Assembly (NCBI RefSeq): GCF_000607165.1
Contig: NZ_JFZG01000025.1
Location: 1 to 64,000 of the forward strand
Length of the DNA stretch: 64,000 nucleotides
DNA from: Ralstonia pickettii
GTDB taxonomy: Bacteria > Pseudomonadota > Gammaproteobacteria > Burkholderiales > Burkholderiaceae
Reading direction: 5' to 3'
Of the stretch, positions 33,462-43,250 are shown one piece after another. Numbering within the stretch: position 1 is the first letter of the stretch; each line of letters begins with the position of its first letter. The notes under the pieces were generated by a model, which had not been told where the DNA came from, did not search any database, and saw nothing but the letters and a program-made list of their open reading frames with translations. Both the position numbers and the translations under genes were made by a program.

Positions 33462-35900
33462 ATGCCAAGCGAATCCATCGAACACCAGCACGGCGCACAT
33501 GCTAGTGACGGAGCGCACGAACGCGGTTCACTGGCTGCCACCGAGTTGGCGTCGCTCTCGGGGGATTTCGTGCGTGACCCCGTGTGCGGCATGGACATTT
33601 CCCCTGCTCAGGCAGCCGGCAGCGAGGAATTCGGCAATAGGCGCTATTGGTTCTGCTCGTCGCACTGTCAAGCGTCGTTTCACGCCGACCCCCAACGCTA
33701 CAGCACTGCTGCGGATTCACGCGCAGGGCCGCTGAAGGGGGCGGCTTCAAGTACTGCCGGCACCAAGCAACTTGCCAAGGACCCGATCTGCGGAATGATG
33801 GTGGACAAGGCCACAGCCCTGTCCACCGAGCGGGGTGGCCGCAAGTATTACTTTTGCAGCGAGAGCTGTCTGCGCACGTTTGAATCGCCGGAAACGGAAT
33901 TGAAGGCGATGAAGACCCGCGTGACCATTGCCTTGACGGGCGTGCTCGCGCTGGCGGTGCTCCGTGCGGGCGCCTTCCTCGCGCTGGCGGCAGGCGCGAC
34001 CCTGCTGACATGGGCCCCGATTCCCGCGCTGCCCTGGTTCACCTGGGGCGTGTGGCTCTTTCTGCTGGTGACCCCGGTGCAGTTCATCGGCGGCTGGAGC
34101 TTCTACAAAGGCGCGTGGAACGCGATCCGCACGCGCAACATCAACATGGATTTCCTGATCGCGCTCGGCACGTCAGTCGCTTATTTCTATAGCGTGGCGG
34201 TGCTGTTCTTCCCGTCGTGGCTGCCGGTAAAGGTGGCCGAGCGGGATGTGTACTTCGAGGTCTCCGCGGTCATCATCGCCTTCGTGCTGCTGGGCAAGTA
34301 CATGGAGGAGATCATCAAGAAGAAGTCCTCCGCAGCCGTGCGTCGCCTGCTTGACCTCAAGCCTGCCGTGGCCCACGTGATCCGCGACGGCAAGGAGGTC
34401 GAGATCCCGGCTGAGAGCATCATGGTGTCGGAGCTGGTGGTGGTCCGGCCTGGCGAGAAGATTCCAACGGATGGCAAGGTGACCGAAGGGCAGTCGAGCG
34501 TCGATGAGTCGATGTTGACCGGAGAGTCGATGCCGGTCGAAAAGGCCCCCGGCGCGCAGGTGATCGGCGGCACGCTCAACCGTTCCGGGGCCTTCACATT
34601 TCAAGCGACCCGAATCGGTGCCGACACCGCGCTTGCGCAGATCATCAAGATGGTGGAAGAGGCCCAGGCCAGTTCCGCGCAAATCCAGCGGCTGGCCGAT
34701 CAGGTCACCGGCTATTTCGTGCCTGCGGTGGTTGCAGTGGCGCTGCTGGCTGTGGTCGGTTGGACGCTGGCGGGGCATTTCCCACAGGGCTTGCTGGCCT
34801 TTATCGCGGTGCTGATCATTTCATGCCCGTGCGCACTCGGCGTTGCGACACCCGCAGCGTTGATGGTCGGCGTGGGTAAGGGTGCGGATTCCGGCATCCT
34901 GATTCGCGGCGGCGAAGTCCTCGAGCGCGCCGAGAAGCTCACCACCGTTGTCTTCGACAAGACCGGCACCATCACGCGCGGCGAGCCGACCGTGACGGAC
35001 ATCCTTCCATTCGGGTCGCATCAGGAGGTGGAGCTGCTGACCATTGCGGCGGCGGTGGAGTCAGGCTCGGAGCATCCGCTTGGTGAGGCGATCGTCCGGG
35101 CCGCGCAGCATCGCACGCTCGCCATACCGAAGGCCGGCGCAATCGAGGCGTTGTCCGGGATGGGCATCCGGGGCGAGGTGGACGGCCGCAGGGTCTGGCT
35201 CGGCAACCGGCGTTTATTCGCCCAGCAAGCCATCGCTACCGATGCGGTTGAGCCTGCGCTGACCAGCCTGGAAGCGGATGGCAAGACCGCCATGCTGGTT
35301 GGGGTAGAGGGCGAGTTGATTGGCATCGTTGCGGTTGCCGACACCGTGAAGCCCGAAGCGACCGAGGCGGTCACCACGCTCAAGGCAAGGCGAATCAAGG
35401 TCGTGCTGCTCAGCGGCGACAATCGCCGTACGGCGCAAGCCATTGGGCGACAGGTTGGCATCGACCGCGTGATCGCTGAAGTGCTGCCCGACGACAAAGT
35501 TCAGCATATCCGCGCCCTCCAGCAAGAGGGCGAAGTCGTCGCCATGGTGGGTGACGGTGTCAACGATGCGCCGGCATTGGCCGCGGCAGATATTGGTATC
35601 GCCATCGGTTCGGGCTCGGATGTGGCCAAGGAGACCGGCAGCATCATTCTGATCCGCAATGACGTGCGGGATGTCGCGGCTTCCATCGAACTGTCGCGCG
35701 CCACGATGCGCAAGATCAAGCAGAACCTGTTCTGGGCATTCATCTACAACACCATCGGTATCCCGATCGCAGCGTTCGGGCTGCTCAACCCCATTCTTGC
35801 GGCAGCCGCGATGTCGCTGTCGTCGCTGAGCGTGGTGGCCAATTCAGCGCTGCTCAAGCGTGTACGTCTTGGAACAACCGAACGCGAGGTGGCGACATGA
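33462..35900 (+). CDS. Copper-type P1B ATPase with two N-terminal YHS domains
   Basis: Heavy-metal P-type ATPase of 812 residues. In place of the usual HMA domains it has two YHS domains ([12 protein letters not shown] and [12 protein letters not shown], each with a paired CxxxC later). The core shows CPCALG in TM6, TGES in the actuator, DKTGT phosphorylation, SEHPLGEAI and [10 protein letters not shown]. The CPC motif and the end [17 protein letters not shown] fit Cu(I)/Ag(I) export. Its stop overlaps a small membrane protein gene. Divergent from the Met-rich protein, it is the core of the first copper operon. Confidence 0.9.
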   Translation: MPSESIEHQHGAHASDGAHERGSLAATELASLSGDFVRDPVCGMDISPAQAAGSEEFGNRRYWFCSSHCQASFHADPQRYSTAADSRAGPLKGAASSTAGTKQLAKDPICGMMVDKATALSTERGGRKYYFCSESCLRTFESPETELKAMKTRVTIALTGVLALAVLRAGAFLALAAGATLLTWAPIPALPWFTWGVWLFLLVTPVQFIGGWSFYKGAWNAIRTRNINMDFLIALGTSVAYFYSVAVLFFPSWLPVKVAERDVYFEVSAVIIAFVLLGKYMEEIIKKKSSAAVRRLLDLKPAVAHVIRDGKEVEIPAESIMVSELVVVRPGEKIPTDGKVTEGQSSVDESMLTGESMPVEKAPGAQVIGGTLNRSGAFTFQATRIGADTALAQIIKMVEEAQASSAQIQRLADQVTGYFVPAVVAVALLAVVGWTLAGHFPQGLLAFIAVLIISCPCALGVATPAALMVGVGKGADSGILIRGGEVLERAEKLTTVVFDKTGTITRGEPTVTDILPFGSHQEVELLTIAAAVESGSEHPLGEAIVRAAQHRTLAIPKAGAIEALSGMGIRGEVDGRRVWLGNRRLFAQQAIATDAVEPALTSLEADGKTAMLVGVEGELIGIVAVADTVKPEATEAVTTLKARRIKVVLLSGDNRRTAQAIGRQVGIDRVIAEVLPDDKVQHIRALQQEGEVVAMVGDGVNDAPALAAADIGIAIGSGSDVAKETGSIILIRNDVRDVAASIELSRATMRKIKQNLFWAFIYNTIGIPIAAFGLLNPILAAAAMSLSSLSVVANSALLKRVRLGTTEREVAT

Positions 35901-36136
35901 AGCGCGCAGCCGCCGGGTTCTGCGCCGCGATCGCGACGCTACTGGCTGGGGGCATTCTCTACTGGTACGGGATTTCACCACTCTCGGTCTTGGTCGCCGC
36001 CATTCTCCTCGCCTGTCCGGTCTGGGTGATCTGGATGAGTTTGCGCTTGTCACGGCACACCCAGCGCGAAGTGCAGGCAATGGTTAAGCGGGAACTGGAC
36101 GCCCGCAGAAAGTCGTCAACGTGGAGGCAGAAATGA
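35897..36136 (+). CDS. Small two-helix membrane protein
   Basis: A 79-residue protein with two hydrophobic segments (residues about 5-25 and 29-48) and a basic cytoplasmic tail. Start overlaps the P-ATPase stop, and its own stop overlaps the next start (ATGA both times), so it is translated as part of the ATPase operon. It may be an accessory or stabilising subunit; I do not recognise the family. Confidence 0.78.
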   Translation: MKRAAAGFCAAIATLLAGGILYWYGISPLSVLVAAILLACPVWVIWMSLRLSRHTQREVQAMVKRELDARRKSSTWRQK

Positions 36137-36435
36137 ATTGGCTCTCGCAAAACCTGATTTGGATTGTTCTTGGGGTAGTCGTGGTGGCAATGCTGTTCCG
36201 CAGCCGCGCTGGGCAGCGGCATCACCATGGCGACTTTGCCGGCGCAACGCAAGGCGAGTCGGGGGGTACCAGCGACCCCGTGACCGGTAACAAGGTCGAT
36301 CCCGCGCATGCCATCACGGCCAACTACGAGGGGAAGACCTTCTATTTCGAATCTGAGAATTCTCGCGCTGTCTTTCAGCAGAACCCGTCCCGCTTCGTGC
36401 AGGAGCATCATCGCCACCATGGTGGCTGCTGTTAG
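36133..36435 (+). CDS. Membrane-anchored YHS domain protein
   Basis: About 100 residues: one N-terminal membrane segment (LIWIVLGVVVVAMLF), a His-rich linker, then a YHS-like metal domain (DPVTGNKVDPAHAI, YFESENSRAVFQQNP) and a HHRHHGGCC tail. The usual Cys of the YHS motif is replaced (DPVTG for DPVCG), but the tail adds a Cys pair and four His. Likely metal-handling partner of the upstream ATPase. Confidence 0.78.
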   Translation: MNWLSQNLIWIVLGVVVVAMLFRSRAGQRHHHGDFAGATQGESGGTSDPVTGNKVDPAHAITANYEGKTFYFESENSRAVFQQNPSRFVQEHHRHHGGCC

Positions 36436-36565
36436 CTTGCCCCCGTTCCTGTCCCTTCTTTTGTTTGCCTTGTGCCCGCTGTGGCATCTGGTCATGCACC
36501 AGGGGCATGAACATCAGCATGAAGAGGTCGAGGCGCAGAAGGGTGCCCGCCCCCAAGGAGCTTGA
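36419..36565 (+). CDS. DUF2933-like small membrane protein
   Basis: A 48-residue protein: one hydrophobic segment ([22 protein letters not shown]) followed by a His-rich tail (QGHEHQHEE). The pattern of a helix ending CPLxHLxMHxGH is that of DUF2933 proteins, which commonly accompany copper ATPases and methyltransferase-like membrane proteins. It overlaps the preceding gene by 17 bases and is short enough to be missed by automated calling. Confidence 0.68.
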   Translation: MVAAVSLPPFLSLLLFALCPLWHLVMHQGHEHQHEEVEAQKGARPQGA

Positions 36566-36567
36566 CG

Positions 36568-37230
36568 ATGCAGCACGAGACACAACCCGGCTATGGACTG
36601 TGGACGCTGGTCATCATCAACTCAGCGATCTTCATCATCTTCGCCTTCAGCTTCACCAAGCCCCAGACATCACGCGACTGGCGCTCATTCGGCGCCTTCT
36701 CAGCCTTCCTGGTGGCGCTGTTCACCGAGATGTATGGGTTCCCGCTGACGATCTACCTGCTGTTGCCCTGGTTGACGAAGCACTTCCCAGGCGTCGACTT
36801 CCTCTCGCACGATGCGGGCCACCTGCTGGAGATGATGTTCGGCTGGCGGACCAATCCGCACTTCGGACCGTTCCACATCCTGAGCAACGTGCTGATCTTC
36901 GGCGGCTTCGTCATGCTGGCCTCCGCTTGGCGCGTGCTGTACCTGGCGCAACAGCAGCACCAGCTTGCGACTGGCGGACTCTATGCACGCATGCGCCACC
37001 CGCAATATGTGGCGTTTGCCCTGATCATGCTGGGTTTTCTGGTGCAGTGGCCAACGCTGCTGACCCTGGTCATGTTCCCCGTGCTTGTCTGGATGTATGT
37101 ACGCCTTGCGCTGACTGAGGAGCGGGAGGCATTGACCGAATTCGGGCAGGAATATGAAGCCTACTGCAGCCGGACACCGCGGTTTATTCCGCGTTGGGGA
37201 GGCGGCACCTTCAAGGCGCCGATCCATTGA
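36568..37230 (+). CDS. Isoprenylcysteine carboxyl methyltransferase (ICMT)-like protein, copy 1
   Basis: Integral membrane protein of 220 residues with five or more helices. The C-terminal SAM-binding region of the ICMT/PEMT family reads [15 protein letters not shown] and later [24 protein letters not shown]. Bacterial members are thought to methylate lipids or small molecules; the substrate is unknown. A paralogue lies at 59146-59814 with a nearly identical N-terminal half. AAGGAG precedes the ATG at 36568. Confidence 0.85.
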   Translation: MQHETQPGYGLWTLVIINSAIFIIFAFSFTKPQTSRDWRSFGAFSAFLVALFTEMYGFPLTIYLLLPWLTKHFPGVDFLSHDAGHLLEMMFGWRTNPHFGPFHILSNVLIFGGFVMLASAWRVLYLAQQQHQLATGGLYARMRHPQYVAFALIMLGFLVQWPTLLTLVMFPVLVWMYVRLALTEEREALTEFGQEYEAYCSRTPRFIPRWGGGTFKAPIH

Positions 37231-37652
37231 GGAAACATCAAGTCGGATGCAACCAGGAAGCCCTCAGTAGTTGCCTAAGCGCCAAGCTGCCAAGAAGTCG
37301 CTGAAACCTTATTCCGCGCCGGTGGCACAGGCTTCACACGCCTGGCAAGCCGGTGTTTGCTCAAGGTCGCAGTTGGAACGCTCTGTAGCGGGGCATACGA
37401 CTGAGCCCACGCGTATGGCCAAGTCCATAAAGCTATTGGAAAGACAGCCCAGCAGCCTGAGTTGGAATCGCCCAGGTTACGCATACCGCGTCCAGCGCAT
37501 CGGATGACTCCATTTCAGCCACCCGGCACCCAACGGCGTCGCCAGTGCGCGCACGAATGGGCTCCCGGACTTGTCGAACAGTCTTACGTTGAATTGCGAA
37601 ACCAAGCTTACGCGCTCGACTATGCGGTCGTCTTTCGATCCTGTGCGCAGCC
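37231..37652. other. Intergenic stretch without a recognised gene
   Basis: About 420 bases between converging genes. Frames on both strands are short or low-complexity and none has a supported start. I see no strong terminator or repeat. Confidence 0.4.
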
Positions 37653-37895
37653 TTACTTGGTATCGGGATGGAAATGCCGGGATTTGTCTTTGCGCACGCT
37701 ACCTTTGGCCGGTGTAACTGCCGGCGTGCTTGAGGCGGCAACACCGGTTCGTTCAGCTGTATGGGAGTGCGGTATGACCTTGCTCGCGGCAGGCGCTTCG
37801 GGGGCTACGGGCTTGTCGGCGTCGGCGGCATACACACTCGCCGACAAGGAAGATGCAGCGAAAATCAATGCAGAAATGATGACTCGGGGTTCCAT
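37653..37895 (-). CDS. Small exported protein, His-containing
   Basis: An 80-residue protein with a clear signal peptide (MEPRVIISALIFAASSLSASVYA, cleavage after AYA) and a mature Ala/Pro/Lys-rich part with IPHSHTAE and RHFHPDTK. GAGGAG lies 6 bases before the ATG. No family recognised; its position in the copper region and the HxH motifs suggest, but do not prove, a metal role. Confidence 0.68.
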   Translation of the reverse strand: MEPRVIISALIFAASSLSASVYAADADKPVAPEAPAASKVIPHSHTAERTGVAASSTPAVTPAKGSVRKDKSRHFHPDTK

Positions 37896-38056
37896 TTGTT
37901 TCTCCTCGCAGGTGATGAACACTATGCTCAGTCTGTGCCGGTAAAGCCTTCGCAAACATGACCCGGAAATGACATTTCAGTCAGGATCATCGAAGCCGAC
38001 GCGCAGTCTGATTTTGGAACCAGCGCCGGTGAAGCTCGCTTGCACAGTGCGACACA

Positions 38057-38662
38057 TTAGCGGCGCTCACCCTGCAGCGGCGTAGAGCTTTCGGAGTCTT
38101 CCTTGCTGTTGCCGAGCACCGCGCGCAACACATCGACATGGCGCTGGCCGTGCCGCATCAGACGCTCCGGAAATCGCGAGGCGAGCCAAGCGTAGACGTG
38201 ATACTTGGCCAACTTGCCAAGCCACAGCGCAGCAATGACCTCCACGACCGGCAGACGAGAGATCGCTGCAAACATGAGTGCGGGGGTCAGGGGCGCCGGC
38301 AGCGCTGCAATGACCAACAGCGAGACGACGCCGTAGTGTTTCAGCCAATGCGTCGCGTCACGCCACGCGGCTGAACGCACAACGTCCGGATAGGCTGCGA
38401 ACAACCGGCTCCATCCTAGGTGATGAAACACAAGGTACAGCGCGAGCGCACCGGTGGCCGCTCCCAGGCTTGCCCAAATCGCAATGGACACCCAGCGGCG
38501 CGGCGCCAGCAGCACCGCTGCCATGAGCAAGCTTGCGAACGGAACCGACATCGACAGTTCCGCAGCCAGTGCTGCCCCGGCAACCACCAGCGGATACGCG
38601 CGTGAGTCGGAACACCGCGTCAGGGCACGAAGCAGGCCAGATTGCAGGCTGATGCGAAGCAT
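38057..38662 (-). CDS. DedA/VTT-family membrane protein
   Basis: A 201-residue membrane protein of the SNARE-associated/VTT (DedA, YqaA-like) type: WRDATHWLKHYGVVSLLVIAALP and LPVVEVIAALWLGKLAKYHVYAW contain the conserved glycines, prolines and basic residues of the re-entrant hairpins. DedA proteins act in lipid carrier flipping and envelope homeostasis. GAGGAG precedes the start and overlaps the stop of a very small upstream gene. Confidence 0.8.
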   Translation of the reverse strand: MLRISLQSGLLRALTRCSDSRAYPLVVAGAALAAELSMSVPFASLLMAAVLLAPRRWVSIAIWASLGAATGALALYLVFHHLGWSRLFAAYPDVVRSAAWRDATHWLKHYGVVSLLVIAALPAPLTPALMFAAISRLPVVEVIAALWLGKLAKYHVYAWLASRFPERLMRHGQRHVDVLRAVLGNSKEDSESSTPLQGERR

Positions 38663-38675
38663 CGGCTGATTCTCC

Positions 38676-38762
38676 TCATTGCCAGACGACTAGCACGCCG
38701 GCGGAGATCGCGATGGCCTGGACGGCTCGGGGCCAAAGGTCGAATGGACAAGCGTGGTTCAT
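38676..38762 (-). CDS. Candidate 28-residue membrane peptide upstream of DedA
   Basis: MNHACPFDLWPRAVQ followed by a hydrophobic stretch (AIAISAGVLVVW). A GGAAGGGG lies 7 bases before the ATG, and the TGA is part of the TGAGGAG ribosome site of the DedA gene, so the two are likely translated together. Single-helix peptides of this size often regulate membrane partners. The frame is short, so the call rests on the ribosome site and coupling. Confidence 0.45.
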   Translation of the reverse strand: MNHACPFDLWPRAVQAIAISAGVLVVWQ

Positions 38763-39059
38763 GCGGAAACCCCTTCCATCAAGTTTTGCAGAACACTGGA
38801 CGGCGTTGCAGCAACGCCGATGCAGTAAATACAGTGTTGCACGTGCCAATGCCTCTGGGTTGATCGAAAGCAGCTCCTGATAGGTTTCAGAGGGTAACCA
38901 GCGCTGCGTGGGAATGCATAACGGTGTCAGCGCCATGACGCGTGCACACTTGAAATGACGTCGTCACGCCTAGCCTTGATCTAGATAAAGCGACCGTGCG
39001 TAGAAAGGTATAGGGTGATTTATGTGGCACGCGGTGCTCGACCAAGGAGGTGGCTCGTG

Positions 39060-39275
39060 ATGGTTCACTGGTTCGACATGGCCGGATACGGTCTGGCCCA
39101 TTGGATCACCTTTGCCGTCATGGCGCTGGTGTTGCTTTACCCCATTGGCCGGATCTTGATGCGCATTGGCTTCTCGCCATTCTGGGCGGCTCTGGTCTTT
39201 GTGCCGCTTTTCAACCTCATCGGGCTTTGGCTGTTGGCCTTCGTTGAATGGCCACGCTCCAGAGGGCCGAGGTAG
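39060..39275 (+). CDS. Small membrane protein, two or three helices
   Basis: A 71-residue hydrophobic protein (WITFAVMALVLLYPIGRILMRIG, then FWAALVFVPLFNLIGLWLLAFVEWP). AAGGAGG lies 9 bases before the ATG. It resembles small phage-shock or DUF-type membrane proteins without a firm match. It heads the LolA-like/ABC operon, overlapping or abutting the next gene. Confidence 0.72.
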   Translation: MVHWFDMAGYGLAHWITFAVMALVLLYPIGRILMRIGFSPFWAALVFVPLFNLIGLWLLAFVEWPRSRGPR

Positions 39276-39316
39276 GGGCCGCTCCGGCGCCCAGCTTTGC
39301 CATGTTCTGCAACGCG

Positions 39317-40066
39317 ATGCTTCGTGCGTTTTGTCTGGCGCTCGTCGTGGCGTGCATGCCCGCCGCCACGCGCGCCGCTGAGCCGGACGGGCGCACGCTG
39401 GTCGAACGCGTCGATACCTTGCTATGGGGCAAGACGCTGCAGGGTGAATTCGAGATGACCATCACCACCCCCCGCTGGCAGCGCACCTTGGACCTGCGCG
39501 CGTGGATGGAGCGGCCACGCCGCTCGTTTATCCGCGTTCGCGCGCCCGCCAAGGAAGCGGGAATCGGATCGTTGCGCATTGGCGCCGAGATGTGGAATTA
39601 CCTGCCCAACATCGAGCGCACGATCAAGATTCCGCCATCGATGATGCTGCAGCCCTGGATGGGTTCCGACTTCACGAACGACGATCTCGTCAAGCAGAGC
39701 AGCGTCGTGGATGACTACACGCACCGGGTTCTGCGTACCGAAAATCTCAACGGCGCCGCATCCTACGTCATCGAGTCGATTCCCAAGCCCGATGCGCCTG
39801 TCGTCTGGGGCAAGATTCTTTATTGGGTCCGGCAAGCGGATTCGATTCCGCTCAAGCAGGAGTATTACAACGAGCGTAATGAGCTCGTGCGTGTCCTGAC
39901 CTTCTCCAATGTCGGCCCGATGGGAGGACGCGTTATCCCGACCAAATGGGAGATGCGGCCGGTGAACGAGCCCGGCCATTCCACGACGATTACTGTCAAG
40001 TCTGCGCAGTATGACCAGCCGTTCGACGTGGATATCTTTACCCAGCGCAACCTGCAAAAGCCATGA
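39317..40066 (+). CDS. Periplasmic outer-membrane lipoprotein-sorting (LolA-like) protein
   Basis: About 249 residues with a signal peptide (MLRAFCLALVVACMPAATRA). The mature part matches the LolA-like outer-membrane lipoprotein-sorting family by EFEMTITTPRWQRTLDLR, EMWNYLPNIERTIKIPPSMM and WMGSDFTNDDL. These proteins have an open hydrophobic beta-half-barrel that carries lipids or lipoproteins. Starts at 39302 or 39248 are also open. Its stop overlaps the ABC ATPase start, so the product likely works with that transporter. Confidence 0.83.
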   Translation: MLRAFCLALVVACMPAATRAAEPDGRTLVERVDTLLWGKTLQGEFEMTITTPRWQRTLDLRAWMERPRRSFIRVRAPAKEAGIGSLRIGAEMWNYLPNIERTIKIPPSMMLQPWMGSDFTNDDLVKQSSVVDDYTHRVLRTENLNGAASYVIESIPKPDAPVVWGKILYWVRQADSIPLKQEYYNERNELVRVLTFSNVGPMGGRVIPTKWEMRPVNEPGHSTTITVKSAQYDQPFDVDIFTQRNLQKP

Positions 40067-40764
40067 ACACCGCTGACGTTGTCGTCAAGCTGGCTGGAGT
40101 CTCCCGGCTTTACCGGCAGGGCGGAAATGCCGTGCGTGCACTGCAGCAAATCAACTTGGAGATCCGCAGGGGCGATTTCGCCGTGCTGGTCGGCCCGTCG
40201 GGCTCCGGCAAGACGACGCTGCTGAATGTGATCGGCGGTCTCGACTCACCCAGCGAGGGACGCGTATGGGTCGATGGCACGGAAATCGGGCAACTGGGCA
40301 AGAGCGCGCTCTCGGAAATCCGGTTACGCAAAATCGGTTTCGTTTTTCAGGAATTCAACCTGATTCCTGTGCTCTCGGCGCTGGAAAACGTGGAGTTCGT
40401 GATGCTCCTGCAGGGCGTGCCGCCCGTGCAGCGGCGCACGCGCGCCATTGCGCTGCTCAATGAGCTTGGCCTCGACGGGTTGGAGAACAGGCGGCCGCAG
40501 CAGCTCTCCGGCGGCCAGCAGCAGCGCGTCGCCGTGGCGCGCGCCATCGCGGCCGAGCCGATCATCGTGCTGCCCGACGAGCCGACTGCCAATCTGGATT
40601 CGAAAGCCGGCGCTGCGCTTATGGACATGATGAAGACCTTGAACGAGCGGCGCGGCGTGACGTTCGTCTTCTCCACCCACGATCCGATGGTGGTCGAGCG
40701 TGCGAGGCGTGTCATCCGCCTGCGTGATGGCCGGGTCGAAGCTGACGAGCGGCGGTCGCCATGA
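40063..40764 (+). CDS. ABC transporter ATP-binding protein (LolD/MacB type)
   Basis: ATPase of 233 residues. Walker A reads GPSGSGKTTLL, the Q-loop FVFQEFNLIP, the ABC signature LSGGQQQRVAVARAI, Walker B IIVLPDEPTANLDS (with Pro-Asp-Glu rather than the usual Leu-Asp-Glu in that motif) and the H-loop VFSTHD. It couples to the duplicated FtsX permease encoded by the overlapping next gene. The LolD-type family drives extraction of lipids or lipoproteins from the inner membrane. Confidence 0.9.
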   Translation: MNTADVVVKLAGVSRLYRQGGNAVRALQQINLEIRRGDFAVLVGPSGSGKTTLLNVIGGLDSPSEGRVWVDGTEIGQLGKSALSEIRLRKIGFVFQEFNLIPVLSALENVEFVMLLQGVPPVQRRTRAIALLNELGLDGLENRRPQQLSGGQQQRVAVARAIAAEPIIVLPDEPTANLDSKAGAALMDMMKTLNERRGVTFVFSTHDPMVVERARRVIRLRDGRVEADERRSP

Positions 40765-43250
40765 TGCTGTCGCTCGCCATCCGCAACGTGCTGCGTAACA
40801 GAAGGCGTTCTGCGATCACGATTTCGTCGATCGCCATTGGCCTGATCGCGATGATCTTCCTCTGGGGGTTCACCGACGGCATGAACCGCGAGATGGTTGA
40901 AAACACCACGCGCTATTTCGCCGGCGATGCGCAAGTGCACCTCAAGGGGTATCACGACGATCCGATCCTGGATCTCGCGATGCCAGATTCGGCGCCCATC
41001 CTGCGCACCGTGCGCGATGAGGCGGGCGTTGCTGCAGCCAGTGTCCGGTTGGAAACCAAAGCACTGGTGAGCCGTGGCGACAAATCGCGCGGCGTCATGC
41101 TGGTGGGTATTGAGCCGGCAGACGAAGCGCAGGTGACGATCCTCTCCGATGCAATCGTGTCCGGTCGGACTCTGGAAAACGAGACGCCTGGTGTCTTGAT
41201 TGGGGAGAAGCTCGCCGAGTCCCTCGCGGTGCAACCTGGTCAGGACATCGTGTTCGTGGGACAAGGCTACGACGGCTCGATATCGAGTGGCAAGTACCCC
41301 GTGCGCGGTATTTTCCGCAGCAAGATCGACGATCTCGATGGCTACGTCGCCGTGATGCCGTTGCCAACTGTACGTGAGTTTCTCTCCGCACCCGGCGGCG
41401 CCACCGCGATTGCGCTGCGGCTACACGATCGAACGGCGCTGGATTCGGTTGGCGTCAATCTTGCGGCCCGTCTGGGCGACCGTTATGAAGTCGTGGGGTG
41501 GCCGCGGCTGCTGCCGATGGTAGCGGTCAGCTCTCGCTTTCACGAGGTCACAACCTACGTGGTGCTGCTGGTGTTCTTCGTTGTCGTGGTATTTGCCGTG
41601 GCGAACCCGGTGCTCATGTCCGTCATGGAGCGCACGCGCGAGTTCGGCATCATGCTTGCCGTCGGCATGAACCGCGCGCGCGCCCTCCGGCTGGTCCTCT
41701 ATGAATCGATGCTGCTGGGCCTCGTGGGGCTGGTCGTTGGCAACGCGGTCGGCTGGTCGATCAACGCGTATTTCGCGCGTGCGGGTATTCATCTCCATGC
41801 GTTCGAAGCGGGGCTGCGCACGATGCCCGGACTCTCTGATGTCGTTTATCCGGTGGTCAGCGTCGAGCGCGGCATTGTGCTGTCGGTGGCGGTCTTCGTC
41901 ATTGCCGGGCTCGCAGCGCTTTACCCTGCAGCCAAGGCTGTGCAGCTAAGGCCTATCGAGGCGATTCGTGGGCTCCCGGCTGCCATGCGGGTGTCCTCGC
42001 ATGACACAGGGGGGCTCGGCTTGCCGGTGTTCGTGCTGCTTGCGCTGCGCAATCTGCTGCGCAATCCACGACGCACCGTTCTCATGGCCGCAGGCGCCGC
42101 CTTCGGCATCGTGGGCTTTGTGTTCATTCTGGGGTTCTTCGACGGCTTTTTCGATCAGACCATCGAGAACTCCACGCGCTACCTGACGGGGCACATCCAG
42201 ATCGAGCGCAAGGGCTTTCGCAAGGACTACGCCCCAGAGCTTGCCATCGACGGTGCCGCCTCGCTGCTGGACGCCGTCCGTGGCACGCCCGGGGTGACTG
42301 CCGCCGCGCCGCGCACCCAGACGCAGGCGCTGGCGAGCACCGCCGCGAAATCCGAAGGCATCATGCTGATCGGCATCGATCCGGTGGCGGAAGCCGAGGT
42401 CACATTCATCGCCCGCACAGTCGTCCAGGGCCGCGCGCTCGCACCGGGAGCCGATCGCGAGATCATGGTCGGGCGCAAGCTGGCCGACAAGCTTGGTGTT
42501 CGACTGGGCGAAAAGATCGTCGTCATGGCCCAGGCCGCCAACGGTGAACTCGGAACGGCAGCGTATCGCGTGGGCGGCATTTTTTCGACGGAGAGTGCCA
42601 GTTTCGACGGGGCGTTTGCGTTCGTGACGCTACCAGCCGCGCAGTCGCTGCTGGCGCTCGGTTCGCGCGTCTCCACCATCAATATCCGGCTTGAGGATCG
42701 CGCGCGCGTTTCGTCCGCCATCGCCATGCTGCGCGAGCGTATTGGCGCCGCCGACCCGACGGTCGTACCCTGGCAAGAACTCCTGCCGCAGCTCGAAGAC
42801 ATGAGTCGGCTCCTGCGCGTGGTGAGCAATATCATCCTGGCCGTGCTGCTTCTGGTGATTACAAGTGCGGTCATCAACACCGTCTTCATGGCTGTTACCG
42901 AGCGCACACGCGAGTTTGGCGTGATGCTGGCGCTTGGCACATCGCCGGCAGCGTTGCGGCGCATGGTCGTGTACGAGACCGTTGCCTTGCTGCTGCTGGC
43001 TGCGGCCGTCGGCTATGGTGCTGGTATCGCGCTGGTGCTGTATCTGGGGCATGCCGGCATAGACCTGTCGAGCTTCTTTGCCGGATATTCCGCAATACCT
43101 GGGCTGACGGGCATCATCTACCCGCGCGTCGTCAGTGCGACGGTGGTCCCGCCAGGCGTTGCCATGCTGGTCGCAGGCGTGCTGGTATCGCTCTATCCCG
43201 CAGCCAAAGCGGCGCGGCTCGATCCTGTGCAGGCGATTCGCCATGTTTAA
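40761..43250 (+). CDS. ABC transporter permease with two fused FtsX/MacB units
   Basis: An 829-residue permease made of two similar halves. Each begins with a helix (LAIRNVLRNRRRSAITI; LALRNLLRNPRRTVLMA), has a large periplasmic MacB-core domain (IENSTRYLTGHIQIERKG and its N-half equivalent) and ends in three FtsX helices (ERTREFGIMLAVG; ERTREFGVMLALG). In effect it is a LolC-LolE-like pair in one chain. It partners with the ATPase at 40063 and probably hands cargo to the LolA-like protein. Confidence 0.88.
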   Translation: MMLSLAIRNVLRNRRRSAITISSIAIGLIAMIFLWGFTDGMNREMVENTTRYFAGDAQVHLKGYHDDPILDLAMPDSAPILRTVRDEAGVAAASVRLETKALVSRGDKSRGVMLVGIEPADEAQVTILSDAIVSGRTLENETPGVLIGEKLAESLAVQPGQDIVFVGQGYDGSISSGKYPVRGIFRSKIDDLDGYVAVMPLPTVREFLSAPGGATAIALRLHDRTALDSVGVNLAARLGDRYEVVGWPRLLPMVAVSSRFHEVTTYVVLLVFFVVVVFAVANPVLMSVMERTREFGIMLAVGMNRARALRLVLYESMLLGLVGLVVGNAVGWSINAYFARAGIHLHAFEAGLRTMPGLSDVVYPVVSVERGIVLSVAVFVIAGLAALYPAAKAVQLRPIEAIRGLPAAMRVSSHDTGGLGLPVFVLLALRNLLRNPRRTVLMAAGAAFGIVGFVFILGFFDGFFDQTIENSTRYLTGHIQIERKGFRKDYAPELAIDGAASLLDAVRGTPGVTAAAPRTQTQALASTAAKSEGIMLIGIDPVAEAEVTFIARTVVQGRALAPGADREIMVGRKLADKLGVRLGEKIVVMAQAANGELGTAAYRVGGIFSTESASFDGAFAFVTLPAAQSLLALGSRVSTINIRLEDRARVSSAIAMLRERIGAADPTVVPWQELLPQLEDMSRLLRVVSNIILAVLLLVITSAVINTVFMAVTERTREFGVMLALGTSPAALRRMVVYETVALLLLAAAVGYGAGIALVLYLGHAGIDLSSFFAGYSAIPGLTGIIYPRVVSATVVPPGVAMLVAGVLVSLYPAAKAARLDPVQAIRHV

